The notes: generated by a model not told the origin, from the sequence alone. Numbered from the stretch's first letter, positions 9,504-18,244 are shown. The stretch: DNA of 64,000 nt from Planctomycetaceae bacterium (GCA_027487735.1 JAIYDA010000105.1:16385-80384), one strand, 5' to 3'. Translations and numbers: made by a program.

Positions 9504-9536
9504 GGTCTTGCGATAGTGATACGTTTTCGCAAGACC
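9504..9536. repeat. Inverted repeat GGTCTTGCG / CGCAAGACC
   Basis: Perfect 9-bp arms separated by 15 bases, about 290 bases upstream of the minus-strand start at 9215. On the plus strand the right arm is followed by TTTGTTTC, so it could act as a terminator on that strand, or it could be an operator-like palindrome. Confidence 0.6.
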
Positions 9537-9670
9537 TTTGTTTCACTGCCGACTCTCTCCGCAGTGTTGTAGCGTGCTGATGCAGCGCGTTGTGTAACAA
9601 CTTGCCACAATCGCAAAAGGTGGTGAGCGGAGCGAAGCCTCCCGAATCATCAGGCCCTCGCGGTATGCAA

Positions 9671-9701
9671 ACACGCCACAGGGTGATGCCCTGTGGCGTG
9701 T
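9671..9701 (-). terminator. Intrinsic terminator of the C-type-lectin protein gene
   Basis: A perfect 13-bp stem ACACGCCACAGGG / CCCTGTGGCGTGT with a 5-nt loop, followed on the minus strand by TTGCATACC, 32 bases past the stop at 9734. Confidence 0.8.
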
Positions 9702-9733
9702 CGAGAAGCTCAGGTGATGGTGGTGCAAAGCGT

Positions 9734-11017
9734 TTAGCAGTCGCCGCCCGCGAGCACCGTGAGGAAGGCGATGAGGTCGGTGTCGTCGGGGAAGAGGGTG
9801 TCGCCATTGAAGTCGATGCTGTTGCAGTTGCCCGTGCTGCACTCGCCACCCGCGAGCACGCTGAGGAAGTCGAGCAGGTCGGCATCATCGGGGAAGAGCC
9901 CGTCGCGGTTGAAGTCGATGCTGTCACAGGGGGGCAGCTCGACGATGTAGCCATTGAGCAGCGTCGAAGCGGGCAGGTCGTTCCACGTGCTCGCCGCGGG
10001 GACGGGGCCAACCGAGAAGTAGTGCACGCGATCTTCGTTCACGCCGCCCGCGAAGACGTTGTTGGGCTCGCCCACCGCCCAGTTGGTGTACGAGAAGGGC
10101 TCGCCCGGCACCACCCAGCTCCAACCCGCAGCGGGCTCCGCGCTCCCGGAGAGCTGGAAGCCGCCAATCCACGGGCCCCAGATGGCGTTCGCGATGCCGT
10201 TGCGCCAGAAGGCCTGGTTGCCGCCCAGGCGGCTGTAGACGAATGCATTCTCGGCTGCGCTGTTGATGGTGGCAAGCCAGCCGCCCTGCTGCGTCGCCTC
10301 GGTGCTTGCCTGCTCCCACGAGATGCCTTGCGGGCGCTGCACCCAGACGTAGCGGTTGTTGTTGCCGCCCTGGCTCGCGCTCCAGCGGGCGGGTGCGGGC
10401 TGGTCGATCTCGAGCGCGATGCCCGAGACGAAGACGCGCTGGAAGTTCTGGTTGCCGTTGTCGATGATGCGGATGGCGCGGAGCTCCTGGCCCACGATGT
10501 CGAGGGGCATCGTCCACACCTGCTTGTCGAGGCGAGTGGAGCCGACGGCTTGCGCGACGACGGCGTTGGTCGCGGTGAGGGAGTTGGTCCAGACGAACTG
10601 GTTCCAGTCGCGGATGTTCACGTTGCCAACGAGCTCTTCGCTCACGACGGTGCCATCGGCCCCGACGAACTGGATGGTGGCGTAGCTCGCGGGGCCAGCC
10701 TGGCCCCAGTCGGTGTTGATGAGCGTGTGGACCTTCTTCACGCCCTCGAGGTTGACGATGACCTCGAGCGTGCGCGTGCCGCTGCCACCGGGCACGGCGG
10801 CAGACCAGATGTTGTTGCCCTGGTTCTCGATGCGGAAGGGAACGCCCGCGAGGACGAGGCTGCCCGTGGCAAACGTGGAGCGCCCGAGGCTCTGGTTGGC
10901 GTAGGGGAGCATGTTGACCGTGACGAAGTAGCTGTCCATCGCCAGCGACTGGGTGGCTGCGGCAGCGCCCAGCACAAGCCCCACCACCGAGCACTTCATC
11001 GAGTTGATCGCGAGCAT
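9734..11017 (-). CDS. Secreted C-type-lectin-domain protein with dockerin-like cassette
   Basis: 427 residues from the ATG at 11017, with GGAG six bases upstream; an in-frame ATG four codons earlier is less well placed. Signal peptide M-L-A-I-N-S ... A-T-Q-S-L-A. Residues about 30-190 resemble a carbohydrate-binding beta domain (T-L-I-N-T-D-W-G-Q-A-G-P-A-S-Y-A, I-R-D-W-N). Residues about 195-350 are a C-type lectin-like domain: S-W-E-Q-A-S-T-E-A, G-G-W-L-A-T-I, W-I-G-G, G-W-S-W-V-V-P-G-E-P-F-S-Y-T-N-W, G-E-P-N-N, W-N-D-L and G-Y-I-V-E. The tail is the tandem Cys-bounded dockerin-like module. Likely an extracellular glycan-binding protein; the ligand is not predictable. Confidence 0.9.
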   Translation of the reverse strand: MLAINSMKCSVVGLVLGAAAATQSLAMDSYFVTVNMLPYANQSLGRSTFATGSLVLAGVPFRIENQGNNIWSAAVPGGSGTRTLEVIVNLEGVKKVHTLINTDWGQAGPASYATIQFVGADGTVVSEELVGNVNIRDWNQFVWTNSLTATNAVVAQAVGSTRLDKQVWTMPLDIVGQELRAIRIIDNGNQNFQRVFVSGIALEIDQPAPARWSASQGGNNNRYVWVQRPQGISWEQASTEATQQGGWLATINSAAENAFVYSRLGGNQAFWRNGIANAIWGPWIGGFQLSGSAEPAAGWSWVVPGEPFSYTNWAVGEPNNVFAGGVNEDRVHYFSVGPVPAASTWNDLPASTLLNGYIVELPPCDSIDFNRDGLFPDDADLLDFLSVLAGGECSTGNCNSIDFNGDTLFPDDTDLIAFLTVLAGGDC

Positions 11018-11084
11018 CGTTTTCTCCATTTCTCTGCACAACACATGCCACCGGCCCAGCGACGCACGCCGCGGGCCAAGGACG

Positions 11085-11113
11085 AGTCTAGAGGAAACGG
11101 ACGAACCTGTCGA
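11085..11113 (-). promoter_or_regulatory. Putative sigma-70 promoter of the C-type-lectin gene
   Basis: On the minus strand TCGACA and TAGACT are separated by 17 bases, about 70 bases upstream of the start codon at 11017. Confidence 0.45.
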
Positions 11114-11123
11114 GAGCGCGAGG

Positions 11124-11146
11124 CAAAACCCGGTGAATATACCGGG
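11124..11146 (-). terminator. Intrinsic terminator of the GH13 gene
   Basis: On the minus strand CCCGGT-ATATTC-ACCGGG is followed by TTTTGCC, 79 bases past the stop at 11225 and just upstream of the promoter at 11085-11113. Confidence 0.65.
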
Positions 11147-11224
11147 CTTGTCTTGCGATGCTCCGAGAAAACTGCCTGTCGGGAGGCCAGCGGGGAGGCC
11201 GGAAGGGCGAGCATCGACACTGCG

Positions 11225-13456
11225 CTATTGCACGCGCTTGCCCGCGTGCCACACACCGGCAGACACCCCGGGCAGCTTTGCCCGCGCATCGCCCGTGAGC
11301 GCGCTTGCGTCAAACGTCTCGCGCCCGCGATTCACGACGATCACGACGCGCACGCCATTGAGCTCGCGCGCGAACGCGAAGACGTCGGCGTCGTTCGTGC
11401 TGAGGTGCTCGGCGCCGCCCAGGCGCAGGGCTGGGCCGATGGTCGCGTGCCGGCGGAGCGCGAGCCACGACGCGTAGGCCTCACGCACCCAGGGCATGGG
11501 TGCTTCGTCGGCGCTTGCGGGCGTGCCGCGGACGATCGCGGGGGCATCGGGCCAGGGGTAGGGCTTGCGGCACGTTGGGTCGTCGGCGCCCCACATGCCG
11601 ATCTCATCGCCGTAGTAGACCATGGGGCTGCCCAGGTATGTTGCTTGGATGGCAAGGCCCAGGATCGAGAGGTCGTAGATCTCCTTGGGCGGCTTGCCTG
11701 CCTTGTATGGCACATAGGCAGCGTCGTTGGGCCTGGGGTTGCTTGCGCCTTCCTGCACGGCGCAGTCGCGGTCATAATGCCTGCCCGGGTTCCAGAGCAT
11801 GTTCACGTAGCGATCGGTGTCGTGGCTCGCGAACAGGTTCTGGTGCAGCAGGTTGGCGTGCGGCGCGTCGGCAAAGGCCTTGGTCAGGCTCGCGGCGAGC
11901 TGCTCGCTGCTCATGGGCTCGCGGCTGGGGTTCAAGTCGCGCAGCCAGTCGAGCACGGGGAACGCAAACGGGTAGTGCATCTGCGTGTCGAAGCTGCCGC
12001 CCTCGATCCAGTCTGTCGCGTCGCTCCAGATCTCGGCGATGGTGATGGCTTGCGGGTTGATGCGCTTGACCTCTGCGCGCCAATCTCGCCAGAACTCCTG
12101 GCCCACCTCGCCCGCGACGTCGAGGCGCCAGCCGTCGATGCCGTCGCTGGGGTCGCCGTCGTTGTTGGGGTCCATCCAGCGGCGTGTGACGTCGAAGACG
12201 TGCTGCTTGATGCCCGCGTTCAGGTCGCCCTTGTCGACGGTGACGTCGCGATCGCGCGTGAGCCCGCCCTTGACCTGCCGAAACTCGGGCAGCCAGCCGT
12301 TCTTGCCGTCCCAGCCACTCCAGCCCACGAGCTTGCCCTCATCGTCAAACTCGCAGATGTACCAGTCGGCGTAGGGGCTTTTTTTGCCGTTGCGGACGAT
12401 GTCCTGGAATGCCCAGAACTCTCTGCCTGTGTGGTTCCACACGCCATCGAGGATCACGCGGATGCCGGCGCGCTTGCAGGCGGGCAGAAACTCGTCGATG
12501 AACCAGCGGTCGGCTGGGGTCCATGCCCAGGTCTTGGGGTCCATGGTTTGGGGCGAGCCGCTGGGACCGGGTATGGGCACGTACGTGCCATCTTGCGTGG
12601 GCGTGGGCACGCCTGTGGGGTTGGCGAGTCGCTGGTCGATGTGGCGAAAGTCGCTCGCGTCATACTTGTGCAGGCTTTGGGCCTCGAAGATGGGGTTGAA
12701 GTAGAGCGCGTCGATGCCCAGGGCCTTCAGCTCGCTCAGCTTCTCCTGCACGCCTTGCAAGTCGCCTCCGTAGCGACGATCCCAGATCACGTTGTAGAGC
12801 GGGCCCTCGCGGTGGGGCTTGTAGGTCGCTGGGTCGATGCGACGCCGACGCTGCCACGCCTCCAGCTCGCCCGGCTGCACGCTGTACCAATCGCTGCGCC
12901 ACTCGGCAAGGAAGACGGCGGGGCCCTGCGGGTCGTTGCTGGTGACGGCGTTGCGGAAGCGCTCGGGAAAGATCTGATACCAGGTGGTGCCAAGGGCCCA
13001 GGTGGGCACGATTGCGGCGGTGGCGCGACCGCGCGAGATCTCTCGCACGGCGCGGACGCGGGGCTGCCCGCCAGCGCGACTCACGCGGATGCTGAGGTCG
13101 GTCGCGTCTCTCCCCGCGTGCAGGCGCACGGTGCGGGCGATGGCGGCGGGCTCGCCGCTCGATGCGATCGTGCGTCCCTGGGCATCGCGGAGCGCCGCGA
13201 CGTCGCCCGGCTCGATGGCGACGTCGACAAGGCCTAGGCGAAGGTCGATGAGGGTGCAGGCGGCGTCGTCGAGGGGGAGGGCGGGCTTTTCGTCGGGTTG
13301 GGCGTCGGGTTGGCGAAGCGCGATGGACGGATCGGACGAGGCGTGAGGAGTCATCGCGCTGCTTTCTGCTCGCGGTGCGTGCTCGGTGCCGCACGCGAGC
13401 AGCAGGGTGCTGGCCATCAGGCTGAGAACGAATGAGACATGCGCGCGCTGTTGCAT
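11225..13456 (-). CDS. GH13 alpha-amylase-family lipoprotein (neopullulanase/cyclomaltodextrinase-like)
   Basis: 743 residues from the ATG at 13456. The N-terminus is a lipoprotein signal with lipobox L-L-A-C at about residues 19-22, so the enzyme is probably anchored facing the periplasm. Residues ~60-150 form an N-terminal beta domain. The GH13 (beta/alpha)8 barrel follows, with region I D-G-V-W-N-H, region II G-W-R-L-D-V (nucleophile Asp near 443), region III A-E-I-W (acid/base Glu near 474) and region IV S-H-D-T-D (Asp near 545). The C-terminal beta domain ends V-V-I-V-V-N-R-G-R-E. The overall pattern, including D-L-Q-G-V-Q-E-K-L, fits hydrolysis of maltodextrin or cyclodextrin linkages. 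It begins 33 bases after the metallopeptidase stop codon, so the two may be co-transcribed. The RBS is weak. Confidence 0.92.
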   Translation of the reverse strand: MQQRAHVSFVLSLMASTLLLACGTEHAPRAESSAMTPHASSDPSIALRQPDAQPDEKPALPLDDAACTLIDLRLGLVDVAIEPGDVAALRDAQGRTIASSGEPAAIARTVRLHAGRDATDLSIRVSRAGGQPRVRAVREISRGRATAAIVPTWALGTTWYQIFPERFRNAVTSNDPQGPAVFLAEWRSDWYSVQPGELEAWQRRRRIDPATYKPHREGPLYNVIWDRRYGGDLQGVQEKLSELKALGIDALYFNPIFEAQSLHKYDASDFRHIDQRLANPTGVPTPTQDGTYVPIPGPSGSPQTMDPKTWAWTPADRWFIDEFLPACKRAGIRVILDGVWNHTGREFWAFQDIVRNGKKSPYADWYICEFDDEGKLVGWSGWDGKNGWLPEFRQVKGGLTRDRDVTVDKGDLNAGIKQHVFDVTRRWMDPNNDGDPSDGIDGWRLDVAGEVGQEFWRDWRAEVKRINPQAITIAEIWSDATDWIEGGSFDTQMHYPFAFPVLDWLRDLNPSREPMSSEQLAASLTKAFADAPHANLLHQNLFASHDTDRYVNMLWNPGRHYDRDCAVQEGASNPRPNDAAYVPYKAGKPPKEIYDLSILGLAIQATYLGSPMVYYGDEIGMWGADDPTCRKPYPWPDAPAIVRGTPASADEAPMPWVREAYASWLALRRHATIGPALRLGGAEHLSTNDADVFAFARELNGVRVVIVVNRGRETFDASALTGDARAKLPGVSAGVWHAGKRVQ

Positions 13457-13489
13457 CCGCAAAGGTAGGTAGCGGGCCCTGAAGGCTTC

Positions 13490-15778
13490 TCAGCAGCTTC
13501 CGCCCGCGAGCACCCGCAGGAACGCGATGAGGTCCGCATCGTCGGGGAAGAGCCCATCGCGATTGAAGTCGAGCTCATCGCATGCTTGCGTGCTGCACGC
13601 TCCGCCCGCGAGCACCACGAGATAATCCACCAGATCCTGATCCGACGGGAACAAGCCATCGCCATTGAAGTCGATGGTGCCGCACGCGGGCAGCAGCCCA
13701 AAGGCAGCGCTGACGTTGAAGAAGATGTTGCCCACAGGACGCACCAGCACCCGCACGCCGCTCGTGACGCTCGGCACACTGCTGGGCACCGTCACCGTCG
13801 CGCTCCCCGGCGCGAGCGGCACATTCGTTGCAAGCGTGATCCACGAGAGGCCTTCGTCCACGCTCAGCAGCACCTCAGCCTGCGACACGCCGACCGAGCT
13901 TGCGAAGGTGCCGGGCGTCCACGCCACCTGCATGCTCGCGCTGCCATCGCTGGCGCGCCGCACGATCTCTCCTGGCGCAGGTCGCGTCACGCGGAAGGGC
14001 GCGTCGTTGCCCGCGCTCACCACCACGATGTTCGATGAGACGCTTCCGCTCCCGCCGGGCACATTGTCTCGCACCGCAAGGCGGAACCTGCGTGAGCTGA
14101 CGAGTCGCATGTACCGCTCGCCCCGATTGTCGGTGCCCGCAAAGATCGACGCCCAGTTGGGGAAGGCGCGGGTTGCGCTCGCGATGGGAGGCAGCGAACG
14201 GAATAGCGGGCTGTTCCCGTTGTCAAGGCTCGCGGGCCCTTCGATGGTCTGCTGAGGTCCGTTGTCCATCTGGTCCCACGTAAACGTCTGGCCCGCGTTT
14301 GCGTCGGTGATGGTCGCGGTCAGCGTGAAAGGCGTTTCGCGCGGAATCACCCGGGACCCCGGACCAGCTGAGGTGATCACAGGCAGCGTGTTGCTGGTGT
14401 CGATGATCTGCGCACAAGGGGTGCCCGTCGCAACGAAGTTCCGCATCTCAAGCAGTGGGCCCGTGTGGAAGTAGGGGTCGTTGTAGACGACGAGATTGTC
14501 GCCCGTCAGCCCACCCCCCACCGGGCATGCGCCGGGATAGCTCATCTGCGTGCTGCCCCCGCCCGGCTCGCGCGCGGTGCTGCCCGCCCAATTGGGTCCG
14601 CAGCGACCGAGCAAGCCGTTGTAGCTGTGGTTTGCGCCAAACTGGTGCCCGAGCTCGTGGATGACGACGAGCGCCGACACGGGCTCGTTCTCGCCGCCGC
14701 GCGGAATGCCAGAAACACCGCGTGCTTTCGAGGTCGCAGAACACACGCTCCGAAGGTTCGCCACGCCCCCCGGCAGCCTCGTGAGCACGTGCCCGACGTC
14801 ATACGCAGCGTTGCCCACGATGCCATCGACGATGTCCTGATTCACGTCGTAGAGCGTGAACGAGCAATCCGACGAGGGCGTGTCGCACGAGGCCGGGGGG
14901 TAGGGGTCGGTCGCTGCGTTGAAGAACGCGAGCTGGTCGTTGGTAGCGATGAGCACGAATCGCACGCCCATGTCGGGCTCGAAGGTGGCGTTCGAACGAT
15001 TGACCACCGTCACGATCGCGCTCATCGCATCGGCTGCGTTCGGGGCGTTGCCCAGCACTTGGCTCTGGTATGCGCCGTACTCGCCCGTGCAGGCCATTGC
15101 GATGCGAAACTGCCGCAGCGTGTGCGAGCCGCGCGTGGAGAACGGGGCCTCATCGTCGGGGATGCTGCCCGCGACGTCGGTGCCGCTGTGGGCAGTTGCG
15201 CAGTGCCAGTCCCACGCTTTGGTCGAGGCATCGCTCAGCCAGTAGGCCATCACGTGCTCGCGCGAGCCCGCTCGCACGGGGTCGATGTATGCAAAACCCT
15301 CATCATGCCCACGGATCGCACCCCGCAAGCCGTGATTCGTCAGCTCGAACCATGCCGTGATGTTGGGCTCATCTTCGCACACGCCCGCGAACGCGAGCAA
15401 CTGCGGAAACCTCGCGGCCAGCGCAGGCTCCATGATCGGGTTGCGAGCGACGGCAAACCAGCGTGCCGTGCCGTCGGGCAGGGGGAGTTGCACGCGGGCC
15501 CAGGTGTCGCGCGGGGCCGACACATCGGGCGCAACAGCGAGGGCCGCTTCGAGGGCCGCGCGATCGACGATGGCATGCTGCGCCCGCCTGGGCTGGACAA
15601 ACCACTCGTCCTGCGCCACGCCCCGGGCTGCCTCCCACGCCAGGCCCTCGCGCTCGGTCACGAGCGAGACCATCGCGCGTGAGCTCTCCGCCTGCTGCGC
15701 GAGCACTGGCGAAGACAAGCACGCAAGCGCGAAAAGGCTGGCTGCGAAACAAAGCCCACGATGATGCTGCACGCCCAT
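13490..15778 (-). CDS. Secreted reprolysin-like zinc metallopeptidase with dockerin-like cassette
   Basis: 762 residues from the ATG at 15778 with AAAGGAG upstream; the open frame continues upstream but the signal peptide (S-L-F-A-L-A-C-L-S-S-P-V-L-A-Q) begins here. The catalytic domain carries the zinc motif H-E-L-G-H-Q-F-G-A-N-H (His374, Glu375, His378, His384) and a downstream Met-turn S-T-Q-M-S-Y-P, typical of metzincins of the M12B/reprolysin type. Residues ~40-210 probably form a propeptide or N-terminal domain. The C-terminal part is Ig/fibronectin-like and ends in the tandem cassette C-G-T-I-D-F-N-G-D-G-L-F-P / C-D-E-L-D-F-N-R-D-G-L-F-P with closing L-A-G-G-x-C. Likely an extracellular protease; the substrate is unknown. 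Confidence 0.92.
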   Translation of the reverse strand: MGVQHHRGLCFAASLFALACLSSPVLAQQAESSRAMVSLVTEREGLAWEAARGVAQDEWFVQPRRAQHAIVDRAALEAALAVAPDVSAPRDTWARVQLPLPDGTARWFAVARNPIMEPALAARFPQLLAFAGVCEDEPNITAWFELTNHGLRGAIRGHDEGFAYIDPVRAGSREHVMAYWLSDASTKAWDWHCATAHSGTDVAGSIPDDEAPFSTRGSHTLRQFRIAMACTGEYGAYQSQVLGNAPNAADAMSAIVTVVNRSNATFEPDMGVRFVLIATNDQLAFFNAATDPYPPASCDTPSSDCSFTLYDVNQDIVDGIVGNAAYDVGHVLTRLPGGVANLRSVCSATSKARGVSGIPRGGENEPVSALVVIHELGHQFGANHSYNGLLGRCGPNWAGSTAREPGGGSTQMSYPGACPVGGGLTGDNLVVYNDPYFHTGPLLEMRNFVATGTPCAQIIDTSNTLPVITSAGPGSRVIPRETPFTLTATITDANAGQTFTWDQMDNGPQQTIEGPASLDNGNSPLFRSLPPIASATRAFPNWASIFAGTDNRGERYMRLVSSRRFRLAVRDNVPGGSGSVSSNIVVVSAGNDAPFRVTRPAPGEIVRRASDGSASMQVAWTPGTFASSVGVSQAEVLLSVDEGLSWITLATNVPLAPGSATVTVPSSVPSVTSGVRVLVRPVGNIFFNVSAAFGLLPACGTIDFNGDGLFPSDQDLVDYLVVLAGGACSTQACDELDFNRDGLFPDDADLIAFLRVLAGGSC

Positions 15779-15914
15779 GAACCGCTCCTTTGGCATCGGG
15801 CGGGCAGGCGCTCGCCTCAATCGCACCAGTCTATCGCCAATCGGCGATTTCGCAAGCCTGTTTGGGGCAGGCACTTCGCGCCGCACGGGCGGCGCATCCT
15901 GCGAACAATGCCCC

Positions 15915-17462
15915 GTGCTCGCAACGCACGCCGCCAACCCCGCTCTGGAGGGCCCGCCCCACCAATCGAAGCGCAGCCCACAGCGCGCGTGGTCGCTCGC
16001 GATCGCGGCGAGCCTGCTGCTGCACCTGGGGGTTGCGAGCAGCGTGCGGGAGGGGTGGCTGGCGTTTGGTGGGGGGCTGGGTTCTGGGCTGGGTGCTGGG
16101 TTGGCTGCGCGGGCTGGGGGTGCCGGCACGGGCAGCGAAGGCGACTTCTTGATTCCGCTTGATCTTGCGAGCATGCCGGGCGGGGCGGAAGCAAATGCCG
16201 AGGGCAGCGCTGGGCGCGAGGCACCTGCCGACGCGCCGCGGGCTGCGGCGAGTGTGCCGCCAGCGATCCCGCCTGAGTTTTTGCGCAGCGACCCGGTGGC
16301 ACGCGTCGAGCCTGTGATGGAGCCCTTGAGCGAGCCCGTCCCCGAGCCGTTGCTCGTTCCGCCCCCGCAGCTGGTGCTGGGCATCGATGATGGCGATGAG
16401 TCCTCTCCCAACTGGCTCGGTGGCCCGCAAGAGACGCCGCACACAGGTTTGCCTAGCAGCGTGAATCAACCCGCGTGGTCGCTCAACCCGGGCCCGCCCG
16501 GGGCGAGTGGCACGGGCGGGAGTGGTGGTGGGAGTGGTGGTGGAACGAGCACGGACAGCGCGGGTGTTGGCGCGCCGACGGGAGCTGAGGCGGGAGCGTT
16601 GTCGCCTGCGGGGCCCCAAAGCCCGCCTGCGGTACAGCCCGCACCACTGCTCGCACCGCGCCCAGCGCAGGCTGGGCCTGCTGCGGACACCACAACGCAA
16701 GTGCCAGCGCAAGCTGCACCGATCAGGCAACGGGCCGAAGAGCCAGCGCCGCCCAAAGGCCCGGATGATGCGCTCGGCACGCCGATCAAGCCCGAGCCCG
16801 AAGCGACGCCCGCGCTCACGCCCACGCCGGCACCAACCGCGCCCGACCCGCTCGCCCTGCAGCCCATCACGCCCACGCTGCCCGCAGCGCCCGTCGACGC
16901 GAGCGTGGTGCCGGAGAGCACCATCGCATCCCCAGCGAGCATTGCACCAACCCCGGTCGCCAACTCTGCCAGCAGCACGACGCCCAACTCTGCCGCCAAC
17001 CCTGCCGAGCGCAACCCCAGCACGACGAACGCAAGCGGCGCAGCAGCGTCATCGCCCGGTGCCGCAGGCGGCGCAGCGGGTGGCAGCGACCTGCAAGGCT
17101 CGCCCAGCGACGCCGAGAGCCAAGCGGCGGCGGTGGTGCCCAACGTGAGCTTTCGCCCGGGCACGCCCCTTGCCGCGAAGGGCGTGCGCATCATCACGCG
17201 TGCCCCGCGCTTCAGCATCACCGCCCGCGTCGCGAGCAGCCCGCGCAACCCAACGCTCGAGCTCACCTTCAACCGCGAGGGCAAGGTGGTGTCGGGCAAG
17301 TTTGTCGAGGGGCAAGCCAGCGGCTACGACGATATCGACGGCCCAATCCTCGACGCTGCGATGCGCTGGACGGCAACGGGCAAAAAGCTCGCCGAGGTGT
17401 TGGGGGATGATCCGAAAGCAACCTTCACGGTGCGCATCACCTATCTGCTGAACGCACAGTGA
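15915..17462 (+). CDS. TonB-like protein with long Pro/Ala-rich linker
   Basis: About 515 residues from the GTG at 15915. A start at 15777 is also open but would overlap the divergent metallopeptidase start, so I prefer a later one; no strong RBS decides it. A single transmembrane segment near the N-terminus (S-L-A-I-A-A-S-L-L-L-H-L-G-V) is followed by some 350 residues rich in Pro, Ala and Gly, including a G-G-S-G-G-G stretch. The last ~75 residues resemble a TonB C-terminal domain (L-E-L-T-F-N-R-E-G-K-V-V-S-G-K, I-L-D-A-A-M-R-W-T, F-T-V-R-I-T-Y). Such proteins span the periplasm and couple inner-membrane energy to outer-membrane machinery. No exbB/exbD is adjacent. The next gene follows directly. 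Confidence 0.72.
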   Translation: MLATHAANPALEGPPHQSKRSPQRAWSLAIAASLLLHLGVASSVREGWLAFGGGLGSGLGAGLAARAGGAGTGSEGDFLIPLDLASMPGGAEANAEGSAGREAPADAPRAAASVPPAIPPEFLRSDPVARVEPVMEPLSEPVPEPLLVPPPQLVLGIDDGDESSPNWLGGPQETPHTGLPSSVNQPAWSLNPGPPGASGTGGSGGGSGGGTSTDSAGVGAPTGAEAGALSPAGPQSPPAVQPAPLLAPRPAQAGPAADTTTQVPAQAAPIRQRAEEPAPPKGPDDALGTPIKPEPEATPALTPTPAPTAPDPLALQPITPTLPAAPVDASVVPESTIASPASIAPTPVANSASSTTPNSAANPAERNPSTTNASGAAASSPGAAGGAAGGSDLQGSPSDAESQAAAVVPNVSFRPGTPLAAKGVRIITRAPRFSITARVASSPRNPTLELTFNREGKVVSGKFVEGQASGYDDIDGPILDAAMRWTATGKKLAEVLGDDPKATFTVRITYLLNAQ

Positions 17463-17470
17463 ACAGGCCG

Positions 17471-18244
17471 ATGAACACCGCACACGATTCTCGATCCGCT
17501 TCTCACATGCCCAACGCAGCTGCAAATCCTGGTTTTGTCTCGACGCGAGCGCGAAGCAGCGCGGTGTGGGCCCTCGCCGCACTGCTGTTGCTGCCAGCGT
17601 GGGCAGGCAGCGCGCAGCAAGGTGGCGGCACCGCGGTGCTCACGCCTGTGGAAGCGGGCGAGGACATCAACCCACTGCGCGTGGGCCTGCGCCGCCAACG
17701 CGTGGACCTGCGCGGGCCCAGCGGGTTTGACCGCCTCTATCGCGTGGCGCCCGGCGCGGTCATCAGCGGCGTCACCATCAAGGACGGCGGCTACGCACGC
17801 ATCAGCGGCTCGACGGTCGTGGTCTATCCGCGCGGGGCATACAGCCAGGTTGCGCCGGGCGTGGTGCGTGCGGATGCACCCGCGGGCACGATGTATTTGC
17901 AGGTGAGCGACGTGAACGCGCTCATCGGCTCGCCCCAGCAGCGTGCGCAGCGATCGATGGATGGGGCGAAGAGCCAGCTGAGTGCGAATCAGGCGAGTGC
18001 GAATCAAGCAAGGACGACCCGGGCCACGCAGACGAGCGCGAGCAACACGCTGCCCCGCGCCCTGAACGCGCGACTGACGGGTGAGCCGCAAGCCGGCGGA
18101 TCGCAGCCCACCGACGCTCCACCCAGCGAGACCACCATCACCAGCACCTCGACCTCACCTCTTCCCAGCCTGTGGGACGACGAGAGCTATCGCCAGCGCC
18201 GCCTCGGCGCGATTATCGATGCGGCGGCGCGGGCAGTGCCGTAG
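17471..18244 (+). CDS. Secreted protein of unknown function, partner of TonB-like gene
   Basis: 257 residues from the ATG at 17471, nine bases after the TonB-like stop; a GTG at 17459 overlapping that stop is an alternative. A signal peptide is visible after a long n-region (A-V-W-A-L-A-A-L-L-L-L-P-A-W-A-G-S-A-Q). The mature part has a compact beta-like segment (F-D-R-L-Y-R-V-A-P-G-A-V-I-S-G-V-T-I-K-D-G) and then a Gln/Ala/Ser/Thr-rich tail with an S-A-N-Q-A-S-A-N-Q-A repeat, ending in a charged helix (R-Q-R-R-L-G-A-I-I-D-A-A-A-R). No family is recognised. Coupling to the upstream gene suggests a shared envelope role. Confidence 0.7.
   Translation: MNTAHDSRSASHMPNAAANPGFVSTRARSSAVWALAALLLLPAWAGSAQQGGGTAVLTPVEAGEDINPLRVGLRRQRVDLRGPSGFDRLYRVAPGAVISGVTIKDGGYARISGSTVVVYPRGAYSQVAPGVVRADAPAGTMYLQVSDVNALIGSPQQRAQRSMDGAKSQLSANQASANQARTTRATQTSASNTLPRALNARLTGEPQAGGSQPTDAPPSETTITSTSTSPLPSLWDDESYRQRRLGAIIDAAARAVP

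Larger units (their letters stand above)
9216..9733. other. Gene-free spacer with heptamer repeat, palindrome and terminator
   Basis: 518 bases between two minus-strand exported-protein genes. It contains four copies of GAGAGAG (9259-9287) in the leader of the 7245-9215 gene, a long inverted repeat at 9504-9536 and the terminator of the 9734-11017 gene at 9671-9701. No credible gene or RNA gene is seen. Confidence 0.6.

Noticed and set aside
9590-13237. 1215-codon open frame on the plus strand
   Set aside because: It lies opposite two well-supported minus-strand genes (lectin and GH13), encodes Ala/Arg/Val/Asp-rich sequence without motifs or RBS, and is a by-product of high GC.
13490-16444. 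Metallopeptidase starting at 16444
   Set aside because: The extra 222 residues are the antisense of the TonB-like gene; the signal peptide and AAAGGAG mark 15778.
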